Notes: generated from the sequence alone by a model not told the origin. A stretch of DNA of 64,000 bases from Pelagimonas phthalicica (GCF_004364805.1 NZ_SOAP01000002.1:1364001-1428000), one strand, 5' to 3'. Numbered from the stretch's first letter, positions 52,954-63,125 are shown. Program-made: numbers and translations.

Positions 52954-53229
52954 GGTCTTCTCCCGAATTGAGAAATTGGATTGCGCAACGTTTAGCCTAT
53001 TAAATTAGTCAGGTAAAGATACCCGACAGAAATAATAAATTATGAAAATTTACGCGCACAACCGGTCATCTCCCCGACGGAGACCTGAATAACCAATTGT
53101 TTTGATTTCCCTTTTCAAAACCAACCTCAAGCGCGCGGTGCAACAGGCCACAACCTTCAGGCATGAACTGGAATCGATAAACGCCCCCACACGGCGCGAA
53201 ACCGCCCGCCCCCGCGCGACAGAATCCGC

Positions 53230-53886
53230 CTATTCAGCAGCGTTTTTGAGGGTGGCCATAAGGCTGTGAAACTTCTCGCCCTGAATCGCTACATGGCCGC
53301 GCAAAGCATCCGCTGCGGCCTCTGACACACCATGTTCCAGAGCGGTCAGAATGTCCTTATGCTCTTTCATGGATTGCGCCATGCGCCCTCTCAGCCGCAG
53401 CTGCTGCCTGCGAAAGGGTTGAAGTCGACGGTGCAAGGCGCTTGTCTCCGCCTCCAGAAAACTGTTCCCAGATTCACGATAGATGATTTTATGGAACCGT
53501 TCGTTTTCCGCGTAATAACTGTCAGGGTCCTGAGCCTGCACCGCTGCCTGACATTTGTCATTGGCATCATGAAGATCCGCCAGCGCCGCATCTGAAATCC
53601 GCCGTGCCGCAAGACGCCCGCAGATGGCTTCGAACTCTGCCATGACCTCGAACATCTCGATTAGGTCAACCGGGCCGGGCTGGCAGACAAAGGCCCCGCG
53701 CCGGGGCTTGAGCTCGACCAGACCGGACCGGGCAAGCCGCTGCAAGGCCTCTCTCAGCGGGGTGCGGGACACGCCAAACTGCTCGGCCAACCGGACTTCG
53801 TCCAACCGGTCCCCGTCCGCATAAATCCCCCCAAAGATCCGCTCTTCGAGTTCTTCAGCGATAATATCTGCGTGCCGTTTCTCCAT
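53230..53886 (-). CDS. matR: GntR/FCD regulator of malonate genes (MatR-like)
   Basis: A 218-residue regulator: winged helix (IFGGIYADGDRLDEVRLAEQFGVSRTPLREALQRLARSGLVELKPRRGAFV) shown here in parts, EQFGVSRTPLREALQRLA, and an FCD domain (MFEVMAEFEAICGRLAARR, NERFHKIIYRESGN). Divergent from the malonate TRAP and catabolic genes with TTGTATACAA between them. In rhizobia the orthologous MatR activates or represses mat genes in response to malonate, so this role is inferred from context. Confidence 0.86.
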   Translation of the reverse strand: MEKRHADIIAEELEERIFGGIYADGDRLDEVRLAEQFGVSRTPLREALQRLARSGLVELKPRRGAFVCQPGPVDLIEMFEVMAEFEAICGRLAARRISDAALADLHDANDKCQAAVQAQDPDSYYAENERFHKIIYRESGNSFLEAETSALHRRLQPFRRQQLRLRGRMAQSMKEHKDILTALEHGVSEAAADALRGHVAIQGEKFHSLMATLKNAAE

Positions 53887-53932
53887 AGTTTTGTTTTATG
53901 ATAGCCAATCCCGCAACTCAAGCATTCAGTTT

Positions 53933-53942
53933 TTGTATACAA
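53933..53942. promoter_or_regulatory. Palindromic MatR-type operator
   Basis: TTGTATACAA is a perfect palindrome 47 bp before the regulator start and 84 bp before the TRAP binding protein. On the minus strand it reads TCTTGTATACAAAAA; the half-site TCTTGTA resembles the operator I recall for rhizobial MatR. Confidence 0.7.
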
Positions 53943-54025
53943 GAAAGTTGACAGGAAAAACACATCACTCCTATCGTGAAGCACATTCAGGTGTCTCCGA
54001 GACCTGATTCTAATGGGAGGAAAAC

Positions 54026-55012
54026 ATGAAATCGATTTTTAAGACCGCCGTTGCCGCGCTCGCATTAACATCTGTCGCCGCTGTGGCGAACGCCACTGAG
54101 CTACGCCTGTCTCACCAATGGTCGACCAAAGATATCCGCCATCAGGTGGCCCAGATTGTTGCGGATGAGGTGGCCGCAGCGAATGTTGATCTGGATATCA
54201 AGATTTTCGGGTCCAAATCCCTGTTCAAGCCGCGCGAACAGTACAAACCGCTCAGCCGGGGTCAGTTGGACATGACCGTCCTGCCCCTGTCCTATGCGGG
54301 CGGCCAGCAGCCTGCCTATAACCTGACCCTGATGCCCGGCCTGGTGAAAAACCACGATCACGCCGCGCGCCTGTCCAACTCGCCATTTATGGAAGCGCTC
54401 GAGGCCAAGATGGCCGAAGATGACGTGATGGTTCTGGTGCATGGCTATCTGGCTGGCGGTTTCGCTGGCAAAGACAAATGCATCACCAACCCAAGCGATA
54501 TCGAGGGCCTGCAAACCCGTGCGGCGGGCAAATCCTTTGAGCAAATGTTGGCCGGAGCCGGTGCTTCGATCGCTTCAATGGCCTCGTCCGAGATCTATAA
54601 CGCCATGCAAACCGGGGTTTTGCAGGCGGCCAATACCTCGTCTTCCTCCTTTGTCAGTTATCGCATCTACGAGCAGGTCAGCTGCTATACCCCAGCGGGC
54701 GACGTCGCGCTGTGGTTCATGTATCAGCCGCTTTTGATGAACAAACGCACCTTTGACGGGCTGAATGAGGCGCAACAAAACGCCCTGCTGGCCGCCGCCG
54801 CCAAGGCCGAAGCCTACTATCTGGAAGAGGCCAAAAAGCAGGACGCGGCATCGGCCAAAGTCTTTGCGGATGCGGGTGTTGAGATCGCCGAGATGACAGG
54901 TGAAGATTTCGAAGCCTGGCGCACGCTGGCGATGGAGACCTCCTATGCGAAGTTTGTCGAAGAAGTGAGCGACGGACAGGCGTTGCTGGATATGGCCCTG
55001 GCCGTCGAATGA
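54026..55012 (+). CDS. dctP: TRAP transporter DctP-type solute-binding protein, probable malonate binder
   Basis: A 328-residue periplasmic protein with a signal peptide (VAALALTSVAAVANATELR). DctP features: LRLSHQWSTKDIRHQVAQIV, IFGSKSLFKPREQYKPLSRG, GLQTRAAGKSFEQMLAGAGAS, EIYNAMQTGVLQAANTSSSS. GGGAGG precedes the start. It heads dctPQM-matA-matB, so malonate (or a malonate-like dicarboxylate) is the expected substrate. Confidence 0.9.
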   Translation: MKSIFKTAVAALALTSVAAVANATELRLSHQWSTKDIRHQVAQIVADEVAAANVDLDIKIFGSKSLFKPREQYKPLSRGQLDMTVLPLSYAGGQQPAYNLTLMPGLVKNHDHAARLSNSPFMEALEAKMAEDDVMVLVHGYLAGGFAGKDKCITNPSDIEGLQTRAAGKSFEQMLAGAGASIASMASSEIYNAMQTGVLQAANTSSSSFVSYRIYEQVSCYTPAGDVALWFMYQPLLMNKRTFDGLNEAQQNALLAAAAKAEAYYLEEAKKQDAASAKVFADAGVEIAEMTGEDFEAWRTLAMETSYAKFVEEVSDGQALLDMALAVE

Positions 55013-55088
55013 TCTGATGGCGGGGCTGCATCCGGGCCGCCCCGCCCTCTTCTCCTCACTCCCCAAAATTCCAAGTCAGGAGGTGCAG

Positions 55089-55637
55089 ATGGCTGGTCAC
55101 AGCTCTGCCGTTGCGTCCCATACCGGGAACAACCTCTTTCTCCGTGTCGTCGCGGCACTCTCAACTCTGGCCGGATGGTGCTCGGCGGGCATGATCGTGG
55201 CAGCGGTGGCCATCACCTGCCAGATGATCTTTGTGCGCTTTGTCCTGAACGGATCAACCGTCTGGCAGACCGAGGCCGTGATCTATCTGGTGATTGCCGC
55301 CACTTTGGTGGGGCTGCCCTATGTCCAGCGCCTGCGCGGCCACGTCAATGTGGACCTCATCCCCATCTCTCTGCCGCCCCGCCCGCGCTTTTACATGGCG
55401 ATCATGACATCACTTTTGTCAATCACCATCGTCGCAATCATGCTGTTTTATGGCTTTGAATACTGGCACTTCGCCTGGGATCGCGGCTGGAAGTCGGACA
55501 CGGTCTGGGGGGTGCGCCTGTGGATTCCTTATCTGGCCATCCCCGTTGGTTTCGGCCTGCTGCTTTTGCAACTCATCGCTGATCTCGTCGCCGTCCTTCT
55601 TGGCATCGACAAACCTTTTGGTCTGGAGGACATCTGA
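55089..55637 (+). CDS. dctQ: TRAP transporter small permease (DctQ)
   Basis: A 182-residue protein with four membrane segments (LAGWCSAGMIVAAVAITCQM, AVIYLVIAATLVGLPYVQ, MAIMTSLLSITIVAIMLFYG, YLAIPVGFGLLLLQLIADL) and the DctQ motif RLRGHVNVDLI. The ATG at 55089 has AGGAGG 5-6 bases upstream. Its stop shares a base with the dctM start. Confidence 0.9.
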   Translation: MAGHSSAVASHTGNNLFLRVVAALSTLAGWCSAGMIVAAVAITCQMIFVRFVLNGSTVWQTEAVIYLVIAATLVGLPYVQRLRGHVNVDLIPISLPPRPRFYMAIMTSLLSITIVAIMLFYGFEYWHFAWDRGWKSDTVWGVRLWIPYLAIPVGFGLLLLQLIADLVAVLLGIDKPFGLEDI

Positions 55638-56953
55638 TGGACCCGCTTCTGCTTGGCGCGATTGTGGCAATTGCCACCATCCTCGTGCTGTTTTCCGGCG
55701 TGTCGGTGGCCATTGGCCTATTGATCGTCTCCGCCGCATTTCTGCTGATCTTTGACGGCCCGCGCTCGCTTGAGCTCATGCCGGAGCTTCTGTTTGGCAA
55801 GCTCGACAATTTCGCGCTGCTTTCAATCCCGATGTTTATCATCATGGGGGCCTCGATCGCCTCAACCCGCGCAGGGGCCGACCTGTACGAGGCGCTGGAG
55901 CGCTGGCTGACCCGCGTTCCCGGTGGTTTGGTTGTCTCCAACCTCGGGGCCTGCGCGTTGTTTGCCGCCATGTCAGGGTCCTCGCCCGCCACCTGCGCTG
56001 CGATTGGCAAGATGGGCATCCCCGAAATGCGCAAACGCGGCTATCCTGATGGCGTGGCCGCCGGGTCTATTGCGGCTGGGGGCACCCTGGGTATTCTGAT
56101 CCCGCCATCGGTCACCATGATTGTCTATGGCATTGCCACCGAGACCTCGATTGGCCGCCTGTTCCTGGCCGGCGTGATCCCCGGCCTGATGCTGGTTGGG
56201 CTGTTCATGATCTGGTCGCTCTATTCGACCTGGAAATCCGGCAATGCCTCGCGGTTGAGCGCGGGCAGCTACACTTGGAAGGAACGGTTTGAGATCCTGC
56301 CACGGGTCCTGCCCTTTCTGCTGATCATCCTCGGCGTTCTTTACGCCATGTATGGCGGCATCGCGACACCTTCGGAAACGGCAGCAGTGGGCGCATTGCT
56401 GTGCCTGATGATCGCCATGATCATCTACAAGCTTTGGAACCCCAAAGACCTTTGGGTCGTGCTGCGCGACAGCACCAAGGAAAGCGTGATGATCCTGTTC
56501 ATCATCGCCGCTGCGGGTGTGTTTTCCTATATGCTCAGCTCGCTCTTTATCACGCAGTCGATTGCCGAATGGATTGGCACGCTCGAGGTGAACCGCTGGG
56601 TGCTGATGGGGGTCGTGAACATCTTTCTGCTGATCGCCGGGTTCTTTCTGCCACCTGTTGCGGTGATCCTGATGGCGGCACCGATCCTGTTGCCGATCAT
56701 CGATGCCGCCGGGTTTGATTCGATCTGGTTTGCGGTTGTGTTGACCATCAACATGGAGATTGGCCTGATTTCCCCGCCAGTTGGCCTGAACCTCTATGTG
56801 ATCAACGGCATCGCGCCGGACATCTCGCTCAAGACGATCCTGACCGGGTCCCTGCCCTTTGTTGCCTGTATGGTGCTGGCAATTGTCCTGCTCTGCCTGT
56901 TCCCGGGCCTGGCAACCTGGCTGCCTGATCTGGTCATGGGGGCGGCGGTATGA
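55637..56953 (+). CDS. dctM: TRAP transporter large permease (DctM)
   Basis: A 438-residue protein with about 12 membrane segments. DctM landmarks are MSGSSPATCAAIGKMGIPEM, GTLGILIPPSVTMIVYGIAT, PSETAAVGALLCLM and ILLPIIDAAGFDSIWF with SPPVGLNLYVINGIAP. Couples sodium-driven uptake with DctPQ. Ends as ATGA with the decarboxylase gene, so uptake and breakdown are made together. Confidence 0.93.
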   Translation: MDPLLLGAIVAIATILVLFSGVSVAIGLLIVSAAFLLIFDGPRSLELMPELLFGKLDNFALLSIPMFIIMGASIASTRAGADLYEALERWLTRVPGGLVVSNLGACALFAAMSGSSPATCAAIGKMGIPEMRKRGYPDGVAAGSIAAGGTLGILIPPSVTMIVYGIATETSIGRLFLAGVIPGLMLVGLFMIWSLYSTWKSGNASRLSAGSYTWKERFEILPRVLPFLLIILGVLYAMYGGIATPSETAAVGALLCLMIAMIIYKLWNPKDLWVVLRDSTKESVMILFIIAAAGVFSYMLSSLFITQSIAEWIGTLEVNRWVLMGVVNIFLLIAGFFLPPVAVILMAAPILLPIIDAAGFDSIWFAVVLTINMEIGLISPPVGLNLYVINGIAPDISLKTILTGSLPFVACMVLAIVLLCLFPGLATWLPDLVMGAAV

Positions 56954-58209
56954 CCCTGCTGGCTGATCTGCTTTCAACGGTGTTCGAGCGGCGCTATCGC
57001 CGCGACGCTTCGGACACCGCCCTGGACGGGCGTCCCCTGACTGAACTGGCCACCGCGCTGGTTGGGTCAGCGGGCGAGACCTCGGGCCTGGCCTTGGGCA
57101 GCGAAATCCTGTCCCGGTTTGCACAACTGGAAGATGGCGACAAGCTCGCCTTCTTCCGTGACATCGCCACCACGATGAATATCGACCCCGAACGCGTGCG
57201 CAGCACGTTGGACGATTACGAACGTGCGCCCTCCAAGGCCAGCTATCGCGCCTTTGCCGAGGCGGCGGAACCGGCGCGGCAGGAAATGGTGCGCCGGTTG
57301 AACCGCGTGCCCGGCGCGACCGGGGCCTTGGTGCAAATGCGCGCTGATCTGCTGCGCCTTGGCGGGGCCGAACCAGAGCTGCAGGCGTTGGACCTGGATT
57401 TCCGCCACCTTTTTGCCTCCTGGTTCAATCGCGGCTTTCTGGTACTGCGCCCTATCAGCTGGGAAAGCCCCGCCCATATCCTGGACAAGATCATCGCCTA
57501 TGAGGCCGTCCATGCCATTGACAGCTGGGACGATTTGCGGCGGCGGCTGGAACCGACCGACCGGCGCTGCTTTGCCTTCTTTCACCCGTCCATGCCGGAT
57601 GAGCCGCTGATCTTTGTTGAGGTCGCCCTGACCAAGGGCACCCCCGGATCGGTGCAGGCGCTTTTGGCCGAAGACCGCGATGCCATGCCGGAAGATGCGG
57701 CAGACACTGCCGTCTTTTATTCCATCTCCAACTGTCAGGCTGGTCTGGCCAGCATCTCCTTTGGCAATTCGCTGATCAAACAGGTCGCCGCCGATTTGGC
57801 GGCCGAACTGCCCGGCCTGTCCAATTTTGTCACCCTGTCCCCGATCCCCGGCCTGACCAAATGGCTGGATGAGGTCGGGCTCGACTGGAGCACGGAAGAC
57901 CCCGACAATATGCGCGCCCTTGCGGCGCATTACCTGCTCAAGGCGAAATCCCGCGGCGGCCTGCCCTATGATCCGGTCGCGCGGTTCCATCTGGGCAATG
58001 GCGCGATTGTGCATGCGGTCCATGCCGATGCTGACATCTCGGACAAGGGCCGGGCCCAATCCGGCGGTGCCATGGTGAATTACCTCTATGATTTGCCACG
58101 GGTCGCCGCGAACCACGAAAACTTTGCCAATACGCGCGATGTCGTTGCCACATCTGATGTTCAATCGCTGGCCGAACAAATCGCGTTTTCCACGACCGAT
58201 GAAAGGTAA
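56950..58209 (+). CDS. matA: Malonyl-CoA decarboxylase
   Basis: A 419-residue enzyme converting malonyl-CoA to acetyl-CoA and CO2. An N-terminal helical domain (about 1-130) precedes a GNAT-like catalytic domain with HAIDSWDDLRRRLEPTDRRCF, FFHPSMPDEPLIFVEVALTK, FYSISNCQAGLASISFGNSL (Ser region), FVTLSPIPGLTKWL and DPVARFHLGNGAIVHAVH (catalytic His). Size and motifs match bacterial MCD. Lies between transporter and synthetase genes. Confidence 0.94.
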   Translation: MTLLADLLSTVFERRYRRDASDTALDGRPLTELATALVGSAGETSGLALGSEILSRFAQLEDGDKLAFFRDIATTMNIDPERVRSTLDDYERAPSKASYRAFAEAAEPARQEMVRRLNRVPGATGALVQMRADLLRLGGAEPELQALDLDFRHLFASWFNRGFLVLRPISWESPAHILDKIIAYEAVHAIDSWDDLRRRLEPTDRRCFAFFHPSMPDEPLIFVEVALTKGTPGSVQALLAEDRDAMPEDAADTAVFYSISNCQAGLASISFGNSLIKQVAADLAAELPGLSNFVTLSPIPGLTKWLDEVGLDWSTEDPDNMRALAAHYLLKAKSRGGLPYDPVARFHLGNGAIVHAVHADADISDKGRAQSGGAMVNYLYDLPRVAANHENFANTRDVVATSDVQSLAEQIAFSTTDER

Positions 58210-58213
58210 CCCC

Positions 58214-59728
58214 ATGGCCAACCCGCTTTATGACGGCCTCTTTGGTATTCATGCCGGAAAAACCACGCCCTTCCTGCAGCTTCTGGATGGCAGCACTCTG
58301 ACCCATCAGGATTTTCTGGCCATGGGCGCGCAGATTGCCAATGTCATGGCGCAACTTGGACTGAAACCCGGTGACCGGGTCGCAGTACAAACCGAAAAAT
58401 CCCCCGAGGCGCTGGCCCTCTATGCCGCCTGTGCGCAATCCGGGCTGGTCTTTTTGCCGCTCAACACCGCCTATACGGTGGATGAGCTGAGCTATTTCAT
58501 CGAAAACAGCGGTGCCTCGTTGATTGTCTGCGATGGCAAAAGCGAGACCGCCCTTGGCAAAATCGCCCACGGGTTGGGGGCACGGATCGAAACACTGAAC
58601 GCCGATGGCAGCGGCACATTGATGGCGCAAGCACGGGTCATGCCAGCCAGCTTTGCCACGGTCGAACGTGACCGCGATGATCTGGCGGCCTTCCTTTATA
58701 CCAGCGGCACAACCGGACGCTCCAAGGGGGCGATGCTGACCCAGGGCAATCTCTTGTCCAATGCGCAAACCCTTGTGCGCGAATGGCGTTTCTCGTCTGA
58801 GGATGTGCTGCTGCACGCCCTGCCGATCTTTCACACCCATGGGCTGTTCGTCGCCACCAATGTCACGCTGGCAGCAGGCAGCAGCATGATTTTCATGCCA
58901 AAATTCGATCTGGATCAGGTGATCAGCCACCTGCCCAGCGCCAGCTGCCTGATGGGTGTTCCGACTTTTTACACCCGGCTTTTGGGCGATGATCGTTTCA
59001 CCAAAGATCTGACCGCCCATATGCGTCTTTTTGTGTCCGGCTCTGCCCCGCTTTTGGCCGAAACACATGTGCAATTCGAAGAGCGCACCGGCCACCGGAT
59101 TCTGGAACGCTATGGCATGACCGAAACCAATATGAACACCTCAAACCCGTTTGACGGTGAACGCCGCGCGGGCACGGTTGGCTTCCCCCTGCCCGGGGTC
59201 GAGCTCAAGATCACCAATCCCGAAACCGGCGAAACGCTGCCCAATGGCGAGGTCGGCCAGATCGAAGTGCGCGGGCCCAATGTGTTCAAAGGCTATTGGC
59301 AGATGCCGGAAAAGACCGCCGCCGAGCTGCGACAGGACGGGTTCTTTATCACCGGAGATTTGGGCAAGATCGATGAAGATGGTTATGTCCATATTGTCGG
59401 GCGCAACAAGGATCTCATCATCTCAGGGGGTTACAATATCTATCCCAAGGAAATCGAATTGGTTCTGGATGAACAACCCGGCGTGCTGGAAAGCGCAGTG
59501 ATCGGCGTGCCGCATCCCGATTTTGGCGAAACCGTCTTGGGGGTGATCGTACCTTTGAACGGGGCCAAGCCGGATACCGATGCCATGATGGACTCTGTCC
59601 AGCAATCGCTTGCCCGGTTCAAGCATCCGCGCAAATTGGTGATCCTCGATGAATTGCCGCGCAACACCATGGGCAAGGTTCAAAAGAACGTGCTGCGCGA
59701 CCAATACAAGGGTATGTTCGCCTCCTGA
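58214..59728 (+). CDS. matB: Malonate--CoA ligase (malonyl-CoA synthetase)
   Basis: A 504-residue acyl-adenylate enzyme that makes malonyl-CoA from malonate, ATP and CoA. Motifs: AFLYTSGTTGRSKGAML (P-loop), ERYGMTETNMNTSNPFDGER (the TETN with N typical of MatB), GYVHIVGRNKDLIISGGYNI and the terminal Lys region NTMGKVQKNVLR. Start ATG 58214 lies 4 bp after the decarboxylase stop. Together with matA it feeds acetyl-CoA from malonate. Confidence 0.94.
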   Translation: MANPLYDGLFGIHAGKTTPFLQLLDGSTLTHQDFLAMGAQIANVMAQLGLKPGDRVAVQTEKSPEALALYAACAQSGLVFLPLNTAYTVDELSYFIENSGASLIVCDGKSETALGKIAHGLGARIETLNADGSGTLMAQARVMPASFATVERDRDDLAAFLYTSGTTGRSKGAMLTQGNLLSNAQTLVREWRFSSEDVLLHALPIFHTHGLFVATNVTLAAGSSMIFMPKFDLDQVISHLPSASCLMGVPTFYTRLLGDDRFTKDLTAHMRLFVSGSAPLLAETHVQFEERTGHRILERYGMTETNMNTSNPFDGERRAGTVGFPLPGVELKITNPETGETLPNGEVGQIEVRGPNVFKGYWQMPEKTAAELRQDGFFITGDLGKIDEDGYVHIVGRNKDLIISGGYNIYPKEIELVLDEQPGVLESAVIGVPHPDFGETVLGVIVPLNGAKPDTDAMMDSVQQSLARFKHPRKLVILDELPRNTMGKVQKNVLRDQYKGMFAS

Positions 59729-59738
59729 AACGGGCCTG

Positions 59739-59765
59739 ACGAAGCCTCTTTCGACGAGGCTTCGT
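59739..59765 (+). terminator. Hairpin between matB and the convergent asparaginase gene
   Basis: ACGAAGCCTC and GAGGCTTCGT form a perfect 10 bp stem with a 7-base loop (TTTCGAC), 10 bp after matB. There is no T tail on this strand; it may act on both transcripts. Confidence 0.65.
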
Positions 59766-59785
59766 TGGCCTCTAGGATTTGGACC

Positions 59786-60736
59786 CTAGCTGGCCAATTC
59801 TCCGCATTGGCTGGTCGCCAGAAATGCGCGACTGGCCTCGTAATCGTCGCCGCGTGTCAGGCAGGCATGCATTTTCACATAGGCCATTTCCGGGGTGATG
59901 TCGCGCCCGTCCACCACGCCATTGTCGCGCATCACCTTGCCCGCCGCATAGGTGCCCAGCTTCATGCCGCCCTCGGGGCATTGGCTGACCGCAATCACCG
60001 GGATGCCTTTCGCCTGCGCCTTGGCCAGCGCGGCGCGCATCTGGGGCGTGTCAGGTGCCGTGCCCGATCCGTAACAGCGCAAGACCAGCCCCTCGCAACG
60101 CTCGACAGCATGGGCCAAAAGATCCATGCAAGGCCCCGGCGTGATTGAGAAAATTCCGACATTGTGGTGAGCAATCTCATGGCACCCGGGTTCAGCGGCA
60201 GGTAAAAGCGGCGCGACATCACAGGCTTCGGCCTCAAAAGCATCAAAAGAGCTGGAATGCGATTTGCGCACCCGCGCGCCATGCAGCAAGCGGCCCGCGA
60301 ATTGCACCCAAACCCCCGGCGCGGTGCTTTGTGCCGCCAAGAGCGCCTCACGCAGATTGCGGCTGCCATCGGATCCGGTCACGGTCAGGGGCAGCATGGC
60401 CCCGGTGACGATCACCGGCTGGCGCAGCCCCGGCAAAGCCAGACACAAAGCGCCCGCCGTATAGGCCAGCGTGTCGGTCCCATGGGTCACGACAAACCCG
60501 TCATAATCAGCGCTGGCCGCATGGATCGATTGTGCAATTCTGCTCCAATCGGCCGGGATTGCCTGAGCGCTGTCGATCAACGGCTCAAGCGTCACGATAT
60601 CGACCGAAGCGGTGATCTCACCGGCGTTGATCAACCGATCCACCTCCGCCTCAACCACTCCCTTTTGCGGCGCAAACCCGTCCTCGGTCTGGACCATCCC
60701 AATCGTGCCGCCCGTATGGACCAGTAAGATGCGCAT
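59786..60736 (-). CDS. L-asparaginase, cytoplasmic type
   Basis: A 316-residue amidohydrolase (asparagine to aspartate plus ammonia). Active-site motifs are VHTGGTIGMVQTEDG (first Thr) and VTHGTDTLAYTAGAL (Thr-Asp), with the C-terminal SQCPEGGMKLGTYAAG region. There is no signal peptide, so it is cytoplasmic. GGAGG precedes the ATG. Alone in its orientation between matB and tdh; about 155 bp of upstream sequence shows no clear operator. Confidence 0.9.
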   Translation of the reverse strand: MRILLVHTGGTIGMVQTEDGFAPQKGVVEAEVDRLINAGEITASVDIVTLEPLIDSAQAIPADWSRIAQSIHAASADYDGFVVTHGTDTLAYTAGALCLALPGLRQPVIVTGAMLPLTVTGSDGSRNLREALLAAQSTAPGVWVQFAGRLLHGARVRKSHSSSFDAFEAEACDVAPLLPAAEPGCHEIAHHNVGIFSITPGPCMDLLAHAVERCEGLVLRCYGSGTAPDTPQMRAALAKAQAKGIPVIAVSQCPEGGMKLGTYAAGKVMRDNGVVDGRDITPEMAYVKMHACLTRGDDYEASRAFLATSQCGELAS

Positions 60737-60891
60737 GATGCCTCCTGAAATCGCGCGTGGCCCCGAATCCGGGGATCCGCTCTCTGCCTTCGCGCCCTAA
60801 CTGCACAAAATTTAGCCAAATGGCCAGATCGCTGGCCGCCAGATCCGACGCAACCCAATACGCCCACCGCGGCCAGCCGACACCCAACGCG

Positions 60892-61941
60892 TCAGGCGGC
60901 GCGCCAGTTCAGCACGACCTTGCCCGATTGTCCGGACTTCATCGCGGCAAAGCCCGCCTCAAAATCATCGACTTCAAACTGGTGGGTGATGACCCGGCTC
61001 ACATCCAGCCCGTTTTGCAGCATGGCGATCATCTTGTACCAGGTTTCAAACATCTCCCGGCCATAGACGCCTTTGATGGTGATGGCCTTGAACACGATCC
61101 GCGACCAATCCACCGGAGATTTCCCAGGAGGGATACCAAGCAAGGCGATCTTGCCCCCCATCACCAGCGCCTCGACCATCTGGTCCAGCGCGATCTGGTT
61201 GCCCGACATTTCCAGCCCGACATCGAACCCTTCTTTCAGGCCAAGCTCGGCGATCACGTCGTTCAGATCTTCCTTGGCCACATTCACGGGGCGCAGGTTT
61301 GGCACCACATGTTCCGCCAGTTCAAGCCTTTGCGGATTGATATCGGTGATCACCACATTGCGTGCGCCCGCATGACGCGCCACCGCCGCCGCCATGATGC
61401 CAATCGGGCCAGCCCCGGTGATCAGCACGTCTTCGCCCAGCAAATCAAAGCTGAGCGCGGTATGCACCGCATTCCCAAGCGGGTCCAGAATGGCCCCGAT
61501 TTCATCAGGGATATCATCGGGCAGCGGGATCACATTAAAGGCGGGCAGTTTCAGATATTGGGCAAAGGCCCCCTGTTCATTCACACCAATCCCGCGCGTG
61601 CCGGGATCAAGGTGAAACTTGCCTGCGCGGCTTTGGCGGCTGTCATTGCCAATCAGATGACCTTCGCCAGAACAGCGCTGACCGATGGACAGGCCGGTGA
61701 CATCCTTGCCGATCTCGACAACCTCACCGACAAATTCATGGCCGGTGATCATGGGATGGGGAACCGTGTGCGAGGCCCAGTCATCCCAATTCCAGATATG
61801 GATATCCGTGCCGCAAATCCCGGTTTTGTTGATCCGGATCAGCACCTCATCCGGGCCGATTTCCGGCACCGGGGCCTGCACCATCCAAAGCCCTTCCTCG
61901 GGTTTGGATTTTTCCAAAGCTTTCATGGTGTTGGGCTTCAT
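60892..61941 (-). CDS. tdh: L-threonine 3-dehydrogenase lacking the structural zinc site
   Basis: A 349-residue MDR enzyme that oxidises threonine to 2-amino-3-ketobutyrate with NAD+. Catalytic zinc residues are present (C43 in [11 protein letters not shown]68-E69 in GHEFVGE; E/D region at 150-155), plus the typical [11 protein letters not shown] and [20 protein letters not shown]. In the structural lobe the four Cys of the E. coli enzyme are replaced without gaps by G98, S101, S104 and D112 ([17 protein letters not shown]). It overlaps the kbl stop as ATGA, so the pathway enzymes are made together. Confidence 0.92.
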   Translation of the reverse strand: MKPNTMKALEKSKPEEGLWMVQAPVPEIGPDEVLIRINKTGICGTDIHIWNWDDWASHTVPHPMITGHEFVGEVVEIGKDVTGLSIGQRCSGEGHLIGNDSRQSRAGKFHLDPGTRGIGVNEQGAFAQYLKLPAFNVIPLPDDIPDEIGAILDPLGNAVHTALSFDLLGEDVLITGAGPIGIMAAAVARHAGARNVVITDINPQRLELAEHVVPNLRPVNVAKEDLNDVIAELGLKEGFDVGLEMSGNQIALDQMVEALVMGGKIALLGIPPGKSPVDWSRIVFKAITIKGVYGREMFETWYKMIAMLQNGLDVSRVITHQFEVDDFEAGFAAMKSGQSGKVVLNWRAA

Positions 61942-63125
61942 GAGATGATCCCCAATTCTTTGCCAACCTTGCCAAAGGCGGCCAAGGCGCGGTCCAGGTC
62001 TTGCCGGGTCAGGGCGGCATTCATCTGGGTGCGGATGCGGGCCTGTCCGCGCGGCACAACCGGGAAAAAGAATCCCGAGACATAGACGCCTTCGTCAAAC
62101 AGCTTGTTGGCCATGGCCTGGGCCAGTTTGGCCTCGCCCAGCATCACCGGGATGATCGGGTGTTCGCCGGGCAAAAGGTCAAAGCCCAGCTTTTCCAATC
62201 CGGCCCGCCAATAGGCTGCATTTTCAAACAGTTGCGCGCGCAGATCGGCCCCGTTTTCGACCAGGCGGATCGCCTCCAGCCCTGCGGCCACGATGGCGGG
62301 TGGCAGGGAATTGGAGAACAGATAGGGGCGCGCGCGCTGGCGCAGCAGGTCAATCACCGGCTGCGGCCCGGCAATATAGCCGCCAATCCCGCCCCCCAAC
62401 GCCTTGCCCAAGGTCCCGGTTAGGATATCCACCTCAACGCCAAAATGGTCAGGCGTTCCCGCCCCGCGCGGCCCCATAAAGCCGGTGGAGTGGCAATCAT
62501 CCACCATGACAACCGCCTCATATTCCTTGGCCAGACGCGTAATCTCGGGCAGGTTTGCCAGATAGCCATCCATGGAAAACACGCCATCCGTGGCGACCAT
62601 GATGTGGCGCGCGCCATCCTTGCGGGCCTGTTGCAATGCCTCTTCAAGGTCCGCCATGTCATTATTGGCATAGCGATAGCGTTTGGCCTTGCACAGCCGC
62701 ACCCCGTCAATGATCGAGGCATGGTTGAGACTGTCCGACACGATGGCATCCTCGGGGCCAAGCAGGGGCTCGAACAGGCCGCCATTGGCATCAAAACAGG
62801 CCGCAAACAGGATCGCATCATCCTTGTTCAAAAAGGCCGCCAGCTTTTGTTCCAAGTCGCGGTGGATGTCCTGCGTACCGCAGATAAAGCGCACCGAAGC
62901 CATGCCAAACCCTTTGGGCTCCATCGCCGCTTTGGCCGCCTCAATCAGCGCGGGGTGATCCGCCAGACCAAGATAGTTATTCGCACATAGATTGATCACC
63001 TGTTGATCGCCCACTGTGATCTCACCGCCCTGAGGCGAGGTGATCATGCGCTCGCGCTTATACAGGCCTTCTGCGTCGATCTGAGTGAGGGTGTTCGAGA
63101 TATGGGACAAGAATGCATCTGACAT
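61938..63125 (-). CDS. kbl: Glycine C-acetyltransferase (2-amino-3-ketobutyrate CoA ligase)
   Basis: A 395-residue PLP enzyme that cleaves 2-amino-3-ketobutyrate with CoA to glycine and acetyl-CoA. Landmarks: [68 protein letters not shown] and the PLP lysine in [18 protein letters not shown]. Starts at 63125 with GGAGGT upstream and is followed by tdh. Likely controlled by the XRE-cupin regulator just upstream (same strand, 118 bp away). Confidence 0.95.
   Translation of the reverse strand: MSDAFLSHISNTLTQIDAEGLYKRERMITSPQGGEITVGDQQVINLCANNYLGLADHPALIEAAKAAMEPKGFGMASVRFICGTQDIHRDLEQKLAAFLNKDDAILFAACFDANGGLFEPLLGPEDAIVSDSLNHASIIDGVRLCKAKRYRYANNDMADLEEALQQARKDGARHIMVATDGVFSMDGYLANLPEITRLAKEYEAVVMVDDCHSTGFMGPRGAGTPDHFGVEVDILTGTLGKALGGGIGGYIAGPQPVIDLLRQRARPYLFSNSLPPAIVAAGLEAIRLVENGADLRAQLFENAAYWRAGLEKLGFDLLPGEHPIIPVMLGEAKLAQAMANKLFDEGVYVSGFFFPVVPRGQARIRTQMNAALTRQDLDRALAAFGKVGKELGIIS

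Noticed and set aside
52996-53013. Possible RirA/Fur-type iron box upstream of irpA
   Set aside because: The stretch is AT-rich with matching ends (CCT/AGG) but the inner positions do not form a proper repeat, so no site is called.
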